DNA from: Kitasatospora griseola
GTDB lineage: Bacteria > Actinomycetota > Actinomycetes > Streptomycetales > Streptomycetaceae
Reading direction: 5' to 3'
DNA length: 64,000 bases
Assembly (NCBI RefSeq): GCF_014648555.1
Contig: NZ_BMRI01000033.1
Coordinates: forward strand, 24,980-88,979
In this document: positions 40,539 through 48,987 of the stretch, one piece after another
Layout: each line of letters starts with the position of its first letter
How positions within the stretch are numbered: position 1 is the first letter of the stretch
Translations under genes and position numbers: made by a program
The notes under the pieces: model-generated
Seen by the model: the letters and a program-made list of their open reading frames with translations, nothing else
The model's database searches: none
Told to the model about the DNA's origin: nothing

Positions 40539-41884
40539 GCGGCCAGGCCGAGGTGGTCGCGGAGGGTGTCGCCCTGGTACTCGGTGCGGAAGACGCCGCG
40601 TTCCTGGAGGAGGGGGACGACCTTGTCGGCGAACTCGTCGAGGCCGGTGGGGGTGAGGTGCGGGGCGAGGATGAAGCCGTCGCTAGCGTCCTCCTGGACG
40701 AAGCGGTTCATCTCCTCGGCGACCCGGGCCGGGGTGCCGATGAACGACTGGCGGCCCGTCACCTCGATGATCAGCTCGCGGACGGACAGCCGCTTGGTCC
40801 CGGCGAGCGCCCGCCACTCGTTGGCGACGGCCAGCGGGTCGCGGGTCATCCGGACCGAGGCGCGGCCCCGGGCGATGGTGTGTTCGCCGATCAGCGGGTC
40901 CTGCGCGGGGAGCGGGCCGTCCGGGTCGAGGTCGGACAGGTCGCGGTTCCACACCTGTTCCAGCAGCCGGATCGCGGTCTGCCCGCTCACCTGCTGACGG
41001 CGGATCAGGGCGGCCCGCTCGTGCGCCTCGACGTCGGTGTCGCCGAGTGCGAACGTCACCGAGGGCAGGATCTTCAGCTCGTCCCGCTGCCGACCGTACC
41101 GGGCCAGCCGGCCCTTGACGTCCGCGTAGAACGCCTGCCCGGCGAACAGTGTGCCGTGTCGGGAGAAGATCGCGTCGGCGGACGCGGCGGCGAACTCGCG
41201 GCCCTGGTCGGAGTCGCCCGCCTGGAAGATCACCGGACGTCCCTGCGGTGCGCGCGGCACGTCGAACCGGCCGGAGATGTCGAACTCCGAGGACCGGTAG
41301 GCGAATCGGCCCGCGTCCGGGTCGTTCAGGAACTTTCCGGACGCGCGGTCGGCGAGGAGCTCGTCGCCGTGCCAGGAGTCGAACAGCTGCCAGGACGCCT
41401 CCAGGAACTGCCGGGCCCGCGCGTACCGGTCCTCCTCGCGCAGGAACCCGCCGCGGCGGAAGTTCTCGCCGGTGAACGCGTCCCAGGAGGTCACCACGTT
41501 CCATGCCGCGCGGCCCGCGGAGAGGTGGTCCAGTGAGGCGAACTGCCGTGCCACCTCGTACGGTTCGTTGAACGTCGAGTTGATGGTGCCGGCCAGGCCG
41601 AGCCGGTCGGTGACGGCGGCGAGCGCCGCGAGCACGGTGAACGTGTCCGGCCGGCCGACCACGTCCAGGTCGTAGATCCGCCCGTGCTGCTCGCGCAGCC
41701 GCAGGCCCTCGGCGAGGAACAGGAAGTCGAACTTGGCGCGTTCGGCGGTCCGCGCGAAGTGCGCGAAGGACGAGAACTCGATCTGGCTCCCGGCCGCCGG
41801 GTCGCTCCACACCGTGGTGTTGTTCACGCCCGGGAAGTGCGCGGCGAGGTGGATCTGCTTGACGGGCTTGCTGCTGCTGGTCAT
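40532..41884 (-). CDS. LLM-class flavin-dependent monooxygenase (NtaA/SnaA/DszA type)
   Basis: A 450-residue FMNH2-dependent TIM-barrel monooxygenase. Family hallmarks: IHLAAHFPGVNNTTVWSDPA at the N-terminus, FAHFARTAERAKFDFLFLAE, DLDVVGRPDTFTVLAALAAV, NEPYEVARQFASLDHLSAGR, AAWNVVTSWD and VIFQAGDSDQGREFAAASAD. Such enzymes release sulfite from organosulfur compounds or oxidise chelators, with a separate flavin reductase. The ribosome site GGAAGGA lies 10 bp before the ATG at 41884. It is the second gene after a sister monooxygenase (23 bp gap), and the pair follows a sulfur-type leader peptide, which supports an organosulfur role. Confidence 0.9.
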   Translation of the reverse strand: MTSSSKPVKQIHLAAHFPGVNNTTVWSDPAAGSQIEFSSFAHFARTAERAKFDFLFLAEGLRLREQHGRIYDLDVVGRPDTFTVLAALAAVTDRLGLAGTINSTFNEPYEVARQFASLDHLSAGRAAWNVVTSWDAFTGENFRRGGFLREEDRYARARQFLEASWQLFDSWHGDELLADRASGKFLNDPDAGRFAYRSSEFDISGRFDVPRAPQGRPVIFQAGDSDQGREFAAASADAIFSRHGTLFAGQAFYADVKGRLARYGRQRDELKILPSVTFALGDTDVEAHERAALIRRQQVSGQTAIRLLEQVWNRDLSDLDPDGPLPAQDPLIGEHTIARGRASVRMTRDPLAVANEWRALAGTKRLSVRELIIEVTGRQSFIGTPARVAEEMNRFVQEDASDGFILAPHLTPTGLDEFADKVVPLLQERGVFRTEYQGDTLRDHLGLAAR

Positions 41885-41907
41885 GACGGGGCGATCCTTC
41901 CGGGGCG

Positions 41908-43143
41908 TCAGACGGTGGCGGCCGGGCCGACAGTGTCGGTGTCGGCGTAGCGGTTGGCGGGGCGCGGCAGGCCGAGCAGGCCGCGCAGCGTGGACGCCTC
42001 GTAGGCGGTGCGGAACCGGCCGCGTCGCTGGAGCTCCGGCACCAGGCCGCGGGTGATCCGCTCCAGGTCGTACGGCAGCGCGCCCGGGCGCAGCCGGAAG
42101 CCGGTCAGGCCGGTGGCCGCCAACTCCTCGACCAGGTCGGCGAGTTCGCCCGGCGTCCCGGTGAAGATCCGGGCGTCGCTGCGGTACTCGGCGCCGGCCG
42201 AGTCGTTCAGCCGGGCCAGCCGGTCGGCGGCCGCGCCGGGCCGATCGTCCAGGAACACCACCAGGTCGGCGAAGACGTGCACGGTCTCGTCGCCGCGCCC
42301 GGCGGCCTGCTGCGCGTCGCGGATCTCGGCCAGCGCGGCCCGGGCGTCGTGCGGCGTGTGCGGGGTGATGAACGCCAAGTCGGAGGATCGGGCGGCGAGT
42401 TGGTAGGGCTCGGTGCGGTGGGCGACGGAGGCGACGATCGGCTGGCCCTGCGGCGGGCGCGGGGTGATCGACGGGCCGCGGACGCTGAACCGCGACCCGG
42501 TGAAGTCGATGTAGTGCAGCTTGGCGCGGTCGACGAAGCGGCCGGTTCCGGCGTCGCGGATCTCCGCGTCGTCCTCCCAGCTGTCCCACAGCCTGCGCAG
42601 CACCTCGACGTAGTCCGCCACCTCGCCGAACTCCTCGGCGAGGGTGGCCAGTTTCTGCGGGGTGTCGGGTTCGTCCAGGCGCAGCAGGGCGGCCTCGCGG
42701 CGGCCGAAGTGGGCGGCCTCGTCGGGGCGGGCGGAGACCTTCACCCGCAGGCCGGCCCGCCCGGAGCTGACGAAGTCGAGGGTGGCCACCGCCTTGGACA
42801 GGTGGAACGGCTCGGTGAACGGGACGACGGCCGTCGGCACCAGGCCGATGTGCCGGGTCAGCGGGGCGATCCGGGCCGCGACCAGCACCGAGTCCAGCCG
42901 CCCGCGCACCCGGTCGGTGCGGGCGTCCGGCGCGAACGGGTCGTCGGACTGGAGGCTCAGGCCGTCCTCGAAGGTCAGCAGGTCGAGCAGCCCGTGCTCG
43001 GCCTCGGCGGCCAGGTCGGCCCAGTACCGGGCGGTGAACAACTCCGCCGGCCTGGCCTCCGGCTCCCGCCACGCGGCGGGGTGCCAGCCGGCGCCGTCCA
43101 GCGCGACGGCCAGGTGCAGGGGTGTGGACGTGTTCTCGGGCAT
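41908..43143 (-). CDS. LLM-class flavin-dependent monooxygenase
   Basis: A 411-residue paralogue of the downstream enzyme. It shows LHLAVALDGAGWHPAAWREP, YWADLAAEAEHGLLDLLTFE, IGLVPTAVVPFTEPFHLSKA and SGRAGLRVKVSARPDEAAHF, ending with the ERITRGLVPELQRRGRFRTA region typical of the NtaA/SnaA/DszA family. It is first in a two-gene operon. The ribosome site AGGAG is 9 bp before the ATG. A short inverted repeat could pair that site (43153-43166). Substrate likely an organosulfur or related compound. Confidence 0.9.
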   Translation of the reverse strand: MPENTSTPLHLAVALDGAGWHPAAWREPEARPAELFTARYWADLAAEAEHGLLDLLTFEDGLSLQSDDPFAPDARTDRVRGRLDSVLVAARIAPLTRHIGLVPTAVVPFTEPFHLSKAVATLDFVSSGRAGLRVKVSARPDEAAHFGRREAALLRLDEPDTPQKLATLAEEFGEVADYVEVLRRLWDSWEDDAEIRDAGTGRFVDRAKLHYIDFTGSRFSVRGPSITPRPPQGQPIVASVAHRTEPYQLAARSSDLAFITPHTPHDARAALAEIRDAQQAAGRGDETVHVFADLVVFLDDRPGAAADRLARLNDSAGAEYRSDARIFTGTPGELADLVEELAATGLTGFRLRPGALPYDLERITRGLVPELQRRGRFRTAYEASTLRGLLGLPRPANRYADTDTVGPAATV

Positions 43144-43152
43144 GGCGAACCG

Positions 43153-43166
43153 CTCCTGTTCAGGAG
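43153..43166 (-). promoter_or_regulatory. Palindrome covering the LLM ribosome-binding site
   Basis: On the transcript, CTCCTGAACAGGAG is a perfect 6-2-6 palindrome in which the 3' AGGAG is the ribosome site of the first monooxygenase. The 5' CTCC could hide it through a 4-bp stem with a 6-nt loop. It is weak as a hairpin but well placed for translational control from the upstream leader peptide. Confidence 0.35.
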
Positions 43167-43249
43167 GAAGGTGACGGCACGCCGGCCACGGGGCGGCAGC
43201 AACGCGAAGGAACGCCCGGGCGCGGCGAGGATCGGACGGTGACGACGGA

Positions 43250-43396
43250 TCAGGCGGTGGCGACGGATCGGACGGCGACCGCGGGCGCCGGACAGAGCGC
43301 GGTGGTCACCCGCAGCAGATCGATGTGCAGTCGGGCGGCCAGCACCCAGCCCGGGCGGGCGACGGCGCCCGGCCGACCAACGTCTCCGAACCGCAC
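43250..43396 (-). CDS. Sulfur-type regulatory leader peptide
   Basis: A 48-codon minus-strand ORF ending 106 bp before the monooxygenase start. Its core LAARLHIDLLRVTTALCP matches the family of Streptomyces 'putative leader peptides' (consensus R-H/I-DLLRV) that precede sulfur assimilation genes. The GTG at 43396 has GGAGG about 7 bp before; a shorter version from the GTG at 43345 (31 aa) is also possible. Cys in TALCP could couple translation to cysteine supply. No other function is expected. The open frame continues upstream without a known start. Confidence 0.7.
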   Translation of the reverse strand: MRFGDVGRPGAVARPGWVLAARLHIDLLRVTTALCPAPAVAVRSVATA

Positions 43397-43731
43397 CGCC
43401 GCCACCTCCTCCGCCCTCGCCGCTTTTGCTGCTGCTGCCTCCGTCGCACCGTAACCCCGTGCCGAGACCGCGCACAACGCTGTTCACCGAGCGGTAACGA
43501 ACGGCCCAGAACAGCCCCGAACGAACCCGAACGAATCCGACGGAGGCGATCGGCGGGCGGGGCAAGGGACTTGAGTCCCGGCGAGGGCGGGGGAGCGGGG
43601 ACCGATGGCCCCGGGCGGGAGGACGTACGGGTCCTGGGTCGGGCGGGCCGCGGGTTCGTAGCGTGAAGGCACGCCTGTTGCGTGGGGCCCGTCGGCGCCA
43701 GGGCGAGGTGTACGGAGTCCAGGAGGACCGC
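43397..43731. other. Divergent promoter region of leader peptide and hcp
   Basis: About 335 bp without a gene. It holds the promoter of the leader/LLM operon on the left and the DevR/DosR-like boxes of hcp on the right (43566-43612). Confidence 0.5.
43566..43612. promoter_or_regulatory. DevR/DosR (OsdR)-like boxes upstream of hcp
   Basis: GGGACTTGAGTCCC at 43566-43579 is a 5-4-5 palindrome agreeing with the DevR/DosR core GGGACT...AGTCCC. GGGGACCGATGGCCCC at 43597-43612 is a weaker second copy 32 bp downstream. DevR regulators (OsdR in Streptomyces) respond to hypoxia or NO, matching an hcp-hcr operon that detoxifies nitrogen species. The site is about 120-165 bp before the hcp start. Confidence 0.6.
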
Positions 43732-45408
43732 ATGTTCTGTTACCAGTGCGAGCAGACCGACCGTACCGGGACGGTTCCCGGGTGCGCGGGTGCGATCGGC
43801 AACTGCGGCAAGGACGCCGCGACTTCCGATCTGCAGGACCTGCTGATCCATGCGGCGAAGGGCGTCGCCCAGTACGCCGCCGAGGCACGGGCGCTCGGGG
43901 CGGCGGACGACGAGGCGGACCGGTTCCTGCTGTACTCGGTATTCACCACGCTGACCAACGTCAACTTCAACCCGTCCCGGTTCGGCGCCATGATCCAGCA
44001 GGCCGTCGCCCACCGCGACCGGGCCCGCGCCGCCTACGAGCAGGCCGCCCGCGCCGCCGGCCGCGAACCGCGCGAACTGACCGGCCCCGCCGCCTGGCAG
44101 CCCGCCGCCGACCCGGACGCGCTGCTGAAGCAGGCCGCCGACGTCCGGGTGGACGCTGGCCTGGCCCTGGTCGGACCGGACGTGGTCGGCCTGCGCTCGC
44201 TGCACCTCTACGCACTGAAGGGCATCTGCGCGTACGCCCACCACGCGCACGTCCTCGGCAAGGAGAGCGCCGAGGTGTTCGCCGGGGTGGAGGACGCCCT
44301 CGCCTACCTCGCGGGCGAACCCACCGACGCCGCCGAGCTGTTGGAGCGCGCCGTCGGACTGGGCCGGCTCAACCTGACCGTGATGGAACTCCTGGACGCC
44401 GCCAACACCGGCGCGTACGGACCCCAGCAGCCCACCGCGGTGCGCACCACGTCCGTCGAGGGCAAGGCGATCCTGGTCAGCGGCCACGACCTGCACGACC
44501 TGGAGCAGTTGCTGGAGCAGACCGCCGGCCAGGGCATCAACGTGTACACCCACGGCGAGATGCTGCCCGCGCACGCCTACCCGCTGCTGAAGGCCCACCC
44601 GCACCTGGTCGGCAACTACGGCGGCGCCTGGCAGGACCAGCAGCGCGAGTTCGCCGCGTTCCCCGGCCCGATCCTGATGACCTCCAACTGCATCATCGAA
44701 CCCCACGTCAGCTACCGCCGACGGATCTTCACCACCGGCCCCGTCGGCTGGCCCGGCGTCCGCCACCTCTCCGAGGGCGACTTCACCCCCGTCCTGCAGG
44801 CCGCCCGCGCGCTGCCCGGCTTCCCTGCCGAACCGGAGCCCGCGCCCGAGAAGCTGCTCACCGTAGGCTTCGGCGCCGACGCCGTCCTCGCCGTCGCCGA
44901 CCGCGTCACCGCCGCCGTCCGCAGCGGTGCGATCCGGCACTTCTTCCTGGTCGGCGGCTGCGACGGGCCCACCCCCGGACGCGACTACTACACCGAGTTC
45001 GCGGTCGGCGCGCCCGCCGACACCATGGTGCTCACCCTCGGCTGCGCCAAGTACCGCTTCAACGGGCACGACTTCGGCGAGATCGGCGGCATCCCGCGGC
45101 TGCTCGACCTCGGCCAGTGCAACGACACCCACTCCGCGATCCGGATCGCCGTCGCACTGGCGGAGGCCTTCGAGTGCGAGGTGAACGACCTGCCGCTGAC
45201 CCTGGTGCTCTCCTGGACCGAGCAGAAGGCCGTCGCCGTGCTGCTCGCCCTGCTCGCCCTCGGCATCCGCAACATCCACCTCGGCCCGACGCTGCCCGGC
45301 TTCCTCACGCCCGACCTGGTCGACGCCCTGGTGCAGCGCTTCGACCTGCGGGTGATCGGCGACCCGGCCGCGGACCTCGCCGCCGCGCTCGAACCGGCCG
45401 GGCAGTGA
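43732..45408 (+). CDS. hcp: Hybrid cluster protein (hydroxylamine reductase)
   Basis: A 558-residue iron-sulfur enzyme. The N-terminal cluster motif is Cys3, Cys6, Cys18 and Cys25 (CYQC, then PGCAGAIGNC), the CxxC-x11-C-x6-C pattern of the [2Fe-2S]-type class. The hybrid-cluster ligands follow in SNCIIEPHVSYRRRIFTTG, LVGGCDGPTPGRDYYTEFA, TLGCAKYRFN and DLGQCNDTHSAIRIAVALAE. Hcp reduces NO to N2O (and hydroxylamine to ammonia) in the cytosol under nitrosative stress. The ribosome site AGGAGG is 6 bp before the ATG at 43732. Its stop overlaps the GTG of hcr by 4 bp. DevR-like boxes upstream suggest hypoxic induction. Confidence 0.95.
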   Translation: MFCYQCEQTDRTGTVPGCAGAIGNCGKDAATSDLQDLLIHAAKGVAQYAAEARALGAADDEADRFLLYSVFTTLTNVNFNPSRFGAMIQQAVAHRDRARAAYEQAARAAGREPRELTGPAAWQPAADPDALLKQAADVRVDAGLALVGPDVVGLRSLHLYALKGICAYAHHAHVLGKESAEVFAGVEDALAYLAGEPTDAAELLERAVGLGRLNLTVMELLDAANTGAYGPQQPTAVRTTSVEGKAILVSGHDLHDLEQLLEQTAGQGINVYTHGEMLPAHAYPLLKAHPHLVGNYGGAWQDQQREFAAFPGPILMTSNCIIEPHVSYRRRIFTTGPVGWPGVRHLSEGDFTPVLQAARALPGFPAEPEPAPEKLLTVGFGADAVLAVADRVTAAVRSGAIRHFFLVGGCDGPTPGRDYYTEFAVGAPADTMVLTLGCAKYRFNGHDFGEIGGIPRLLDLGQCNDTHSAIRIAVALAEAFECEVNDLPLTLVLSWTEQKAVAVLLALLALGIRNIHLGPTLPGFLTPDLVDALVQRFDLRVIGDPAADLAAALEPAGQ

Positions 45409-46415
45409 CCGGCCACCAGGTGGTCCTCACCACCACCGACGGCGCCCGCCTGGAGCTGTGCTGCCCGCCCGGCGGCACCGTGCTGGAGGCGGCCGCCGAG
45501 GCCGGGGCCGCGCTGCCCGCCTCCTGCAAGCAGGGCACCTGCGGCTCCTGCCACGCCACCGTCACCTCCGGCGAGTACGACCTCGGTCCGCACAGCGCAC
45601 TGGCGCTGCCGCCCGACGAACTCCCGCACGGCGGCGTGCTGCTGTGCCGCACCGTCCCGTGCGGGCCGCTCACCGCCGAACTGCCCTACCCGCAGTCGCG
45701 GATCCTGTACGGCGGCGTGCCGGAACGGGCGGCGGAGGTCGAGTCGATCACCACCGTCGCCCGGGACACCGTCCGCCTCGTCGTCACCCTCACCGACAGC
45801 CCCGACTGCCAGTTCGACGCCGGCCAGTTCGTCGAACTCGAACTGCCCGGCACCGGGGCCCGCCGCGCCTACTCGCTCGCCAACACCGGCAACTGGGAAG
45901 GCCGGATGGAGTTCTACATCCGACTCCGCCCGGACGGCGCGTTCTCCGGCCCGCTCGCCGAACGAGTCCGCCCCGGCGACCCGCTGACCGTCCACGGCCC
46001 GCAGGGTGCCTTCGGCCTCCACGAGACCGGCCTGCGCCCCCGCTGGCTGCTCGCCGGCGGCACCGGCCTGGCCCCGCTGCTCGCCATGGCCCGCCAGATG
46101 GCCGAGTGGCAGGACCCGCAACCGGCCCGCCTCTTCCTCGGAGCCAACACCCCCGCGGACCTGTTCGGCGACCCGGAACTCAAGGCGGTCGCCGCCGAAC
46201 TCCCGTCCTTCCAGTACGAGTTCACCGTTCGCGAGGCCGACCCCGGTTGGACCGGCCCGGTCGGCACCCCCGCCGACCTGCTCGCCCGGGCGCTCTCCGC
46301 CCACACCGGCCCGGCCCCCGACCTCTACGTCTGCGGCCCCCCGCCCATGGTCGACGCGGTCCGCCGCGCCGCCCCCGACTGCCAGGTCTTCCACGAACGC
46401 TTCCTGGCCACCTGA
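45405..46415 (+). CDS. hcr: NADH oxidoreductase partner of Hcp
   Basis: A 336-residue reductase with an N-terminal plant-type [2Fe-2S] ferredoxin domain: CKQGTCGSCHATVTSG gives three of the four Cys ligands and LLCRTVPCG the fourth. A ferredoxin-NADP reductase part follows: RRAYSLANTGNWEG (FAD), WLLAGGTGLAPLLAMARQM (NAD) and DLYVCGPPPMVDAVRRAA. It transfers electrons from NADH to Hcp. The GTG start overlaps the hcp stop (GTGA). A strong terminator follows at 46424. Confidence 0.92.
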   Translation: MTGHQVVLTTTDGARLELCCPPGGTVLEAAAEAGAALPASCKQGTCGSCHATVTSGEYDLGPHSALALPPDELPHGGVLLCRTVPCGPLTAELPYPQSRILYGGVPERAAEVESITTVARDTVRLVVTLTDSPDCQFDAGQFVELELPGTGARRAYSLANTGNWEGRMEFYIRLRPDGAFSGPLAERVRPGDPLTVHGPQGAFGLHETGLRPRWLLAGGTGLAPLLAMARQMAEWQDPQPARLFLGANTPADLFGDPELKAVAAELPSFQYEFTVREADPGWTGPVGTPADLLARALSAHTGPAPDLYVCGPPPMVDAVRRAAPDCQVFHERFLAT

Positions 46416-46423
46416 ACACCCGA

Positions 46424-46469
46424 CCGCCGCACCCTTCCTCCCCGCTCACCGGGAGGAGGGGTGCGGCGG
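46424..46469 (+). terminator. Long-stem terminator after hcr
   Basis: CGCCGCACCCTTCCTCCC at 46425-46442 pairs with GGGAGGAGGGGTGCGGCG at 46451-46468 (one G-T wobble), with an 8-nt loop and one more pair at the base. No U-tract. It lies 8 bp after the hcr stop. Confidence 0.85.
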
Positions 46470-46750
46470 CGGGGGCGTCGGTGTCGGTGACGAGGATGTG
46501 CAGGCTCGCGGCGGGGCGACGCGGGCGAAGGCGGTGCGGCCGAGCTTGCCGGCGGACGCGGCCACGAGGGTGCGGCGGGCGGCGGCCATCGCGGCCTTCT
46601 TCACGGTGGCGTCATCGAGGTCGTAGGCGGTCAGGCCGTCGGCGGCGCTCAGGGCGCAGCAGCTGAGGACGGCGGTGTCGAAGCGCAGGGCGTTGATCGA
46701 AGCGAGGGCGAGGGCGAGGGGGCAGGTGAGGGCGCCTTCGGTGGCGCGGG
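46440..46750 (-). pseudogene. DeoR-type regulator C-terminal remnant
   Basis: Minus-strand sequence reads LRFDTAVLSCCALSAADGLT then AYDLDDATVKKAAMAAARRT and LVAASAGKLGRTAFARV, a strong match to the effector domain of DeoR-family regulators. The C-terminus continues in another frame (LHILVTDTDAPAAAPL), showing a frameshift near the 3' end. The N-terminal DNA-binding part is gone: at about 46750 the sequence switches to a truncated MFS gene on the other strand. Confidence 0.8.
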
Positions 46751-47200
46751 GGCGGCCGGACGCCTGCTCGCCGACCGGATCGTCAGCCGCCACGGCCCGA
46801 CCGCCGTCCTGCGCCACGGCGCGGCCACCGCGCCGTCGGCATCACCATCGCCGCGCTCACCCCGTGGGTGTGGGCCGCGTTCCTCGGCTGGGCGCTGTTC
46901 GGCCTCGGCCTGTCCGGCTGCGTGCCCCAACTCCTCAGCGCCGCCGGCCACGCCGACCCTGCCGCCGCGGGCGCCAACGTCTCCCGCGTCGCCGGACTCG
47001 GCTACCTCGGCATGCTCGCCGGACCCGCCGTCATCGGCTGGCTCACCCACCTCACCGCCCTCGACCACACCTTCCTGCTGCTCACCCTGATGTGCGCCGC
47101 CACCGCCGCCACCGCCGGGATCCTCCGCACCACCGCCACCCCGGGTTCCCCCGGCAGCGACCGCGCGGCCTCCCCGGCCCCTGCGGGCAGCAGCCACTGA
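46750..47200 (+). pseudogene. MFS transporter C-terminal remnant
   Basis: Plus strand: AGRLLADRIVSRHGPTAVLR then, after a frame change near 46835, AALTPWVWAAFLGWALFG, LGLSGCVPQLLSAAGHADPA, RVAGLGYLGMLAGPAVIGWL and THLTALDHTFLLLTLMCA. These are the last helices of an MFS sugar/drug transporter. The 5' two-thirds and start are missing, and a frameshift separates the first block from the rest. It joins head to head with the deoR relic. Confidence 0.8.
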
Positions 47201-47346
47201 CTGCCTGCGCGGCCCGGGCCCCGCGCAGCCGCCATCGGCAACCGGCTCCCGGCCCACGCGGCCCGACCACCCGGCGCCGGGAATCCGGGTGCGCCGACGG
47301 CGTGTTGCAGCGATCGTCGGAAACCGTTCGGAATCGGGGGCCTCAG

Positions 47347-47901
47347 TTGAAGTTCGTGGCAATCGTCGGAAGCCTGCGCGCGGGATCGTACAACCGCGCG
47401 GTCGCGCTCAACGCCGCCGAACTGTGCGACCCTGGCATCGAATTGACCCTCTTCGACGACCTCCGCGCCCTCCCGTGGTTCGAACACGACGTCGAGCTCG
47501 CCGCCCCGCCTGCCGCCGTCCTCGCCTTCCGCGCCCGACTCGCCGACGCCGATGCCGTCCTGATCACCAGCCCCGAATACGCCGCCGGCATGTCGGGCGT
47601 CCTCAAGAACGCCCTCGAATGGATCGTCGGCGGCGGCCAGCTCGTCGACAAACCGGTCGCCGTCATCACTGCCTCCCCCGCCACCACCGGCGGCGAACGC
47701 GCCCGCGCCTGGACCACCGAGACACTCCGGATGATGGGCGCCGACGTCCTCCCCGAATCCCTGTCCATCCCGTCCGTCGGCACCAAGATCAAGAACGGCC
47801 GAGTGACGGACGAATCCCTCCGCACGCAACTGCGCGAGGTGCTGGCGGCGATGGGCCGCGCGGCGAAGCAGAAGGCCGAATCGGCGGCCGCCGAAGGCTG
47901 A
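47347..47901 (+). CDS. NADPH-dependent FMN reductase
   Basis: A 184-residue flavodoxin-fold reductase. The FMN loop is VAIVGSLRAGSYNRAVALNA at residues 4-23; LITSPEYAAGMSGVLKNALE at about 75-95 is the second family motif. It could supply reduced flavin, for example to the LLM monooxygenases 3.5 kb away, or act on quinones. The start is a TTG at 47347 (LKFVAIVGS); no ATG is available in frame near it, and the ribosome site is weak. Confidence 0.88.
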   Translation: MKFVAIVGSLRAGSYNRAVALNAAELCDPGIELTLFDDLRALPWFEHDVELAAPPAAVLAFRARLADADAVLITSPEYAAGMSGVLKNALEWIVGGGQLVDKPVAVITASPATTGGERARAWTTETLRMMGADVLPESLSIPSVGTKIKNGRVTDESLRTQLREVLAAMGRAAKQKAESAAAEG

Positions 47902-48009
47902 ACAGCCTGTCCCCGCATCGTCAGTTTCCGGGCGCACCCCGCCAGTTGGTACCGTGGCACTCCTCGCAGGCGCGAGTGTCGGAGCCGGGCTGGTGAGTGG
48001 GGGCGGGCA

Positions 48010-48987
48010 GTGGCAGTCGATCAGGTCAAGCCGCAGCTGGTGTTCGTGCACGGGATCGGCCGGCCGCGCGACCCCGAGGCGGAACTCGCCGAGTGGAAGC
48101 GGGCGTTGGCGGACGGGGCCCGCGCGGCGGGCTACGCCGAAGAGATCTCCGCGCTGACCATGGACTGGTCCGCCGACGCCGCGTTCGCCCACTACGGCGA
48201 CCTGTTCTACGCCGACGACGCCCAGGGCGCGGGCGGGCCGGAGGAATGGGACGAGGAACAGGGCGCGATCACGCTCGGCCTGCTGGCCGAGTTCGTCGAG
48301 GAACTCCTCGAACTGCCCGAGCACCGCGGCAACCGCGCCCTGAGTCGGATCCGGGCCCAACTCGGCCCGGACGAGCAGGCGCAGGGCGTCGGGAACGTCG
48401 CCAGGACGGTGGCCGCGGGCGTCGCCGCGCTCGCCGCCGTCCCCGGGCTGAACGTGGGCCTGCGGGCGCTCAGCCGGCAGAAGCTGCTCAGCATCGTCTC
48501 CCAGCCGGGCCGCTACCTCCACCGGCGCCAACCCGACGCCGCAGGAAGGACTTTGGACCAGCGCGTCCGCGACCGGGTGCTGGCCTGCCTGGACCCGGCC
48601 CGGCCCGCGATCGTGGTGGCGCACTCGCTCGGCACGGTCGTCGCCCTGGAGGCGCTGGCCGAATACCCGGGCGCCGTACCGCTGTTCGTCACGCTCGGAT
48701 CTCCGATCACCACCCACGCCGTGGTGTGGCCGCTGCTGCGCCCCCGGCCGCCGGCCACCCCGGAGGCGGTCGAGGCCTGGGCGGACTTCCGCGACAGCGA
48801 CGACCTGGTGGTCCCGAAGCGGCGGCTCGCCAAGGCGATGGCGCCGAACAGCCGCGGCGTCCAGCCACTCTCCGACCGGATGGAGTCGGCCACCCTGTGG
48901 CCGCACGACGCCACCACCTACCTGCGCCGCGCCGAGGTCGCCGAACCGGTGATGCGCGCCCTGGCGGCCCTGGCCGCCCCCAGGTGA
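48010..48987 (+). CDS. Alpha/beta hydrolase of the conflict cassette
   Basis: A 325-residue lipase-like hydrolase. Motifs: FVHGIG (oxyanion region, residues 12-17), nucleophile elbow VVAHSLGTVVALE with Ser206, and the acid/His likely in DLVVPK and LWPHDATTYL. A helical insert (about 80-180) sits between the first motif and the elbow. Its stop overlaps the GTG of the caspase-VMAP gene by 4 bp (GTGA), and the next two junctions also overlap, so the four genes form one transcriptional and translational unit. As lipases can serve as effectors in defence systems, it may attack membranes when the system is triggered; this is inference. Start: the GTG at 48010. Confidence 0.85.
   Translation: MAVDQVKPQLVFVHGIGRPRDPEAELAEWKRALADGARAAGYAEEISALTMDWSADAAFAHYGDLFYADDAQGAGGPEEWDEEQGAITLGLLAEFVEELLELPEHRGNRALSRIRAQLGPDEQAQGVGNVARTVAAGVAALAAVPGLNVGLRALSRQKLLSIVSQPGRYLHRRQPDAAGRTLDQRVRDRVLACLDPARPAIVVAHSLGTVVALEALAEYPGAVPLFVTLGSPITTHAVVWPLLRPRPPATPEAVEAWADFRDSDDLVVPKRRLAKAMAPNSRGVQPLSDRMESATLWPHDATTYLRRAEVAEPVMRALAALAAPR

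Noticed and set aside
43306..45279. 657-codon minus-strand frame antisense to hcp
   Set aside because: Antisense shadow; hcp has all its cluster ligands.
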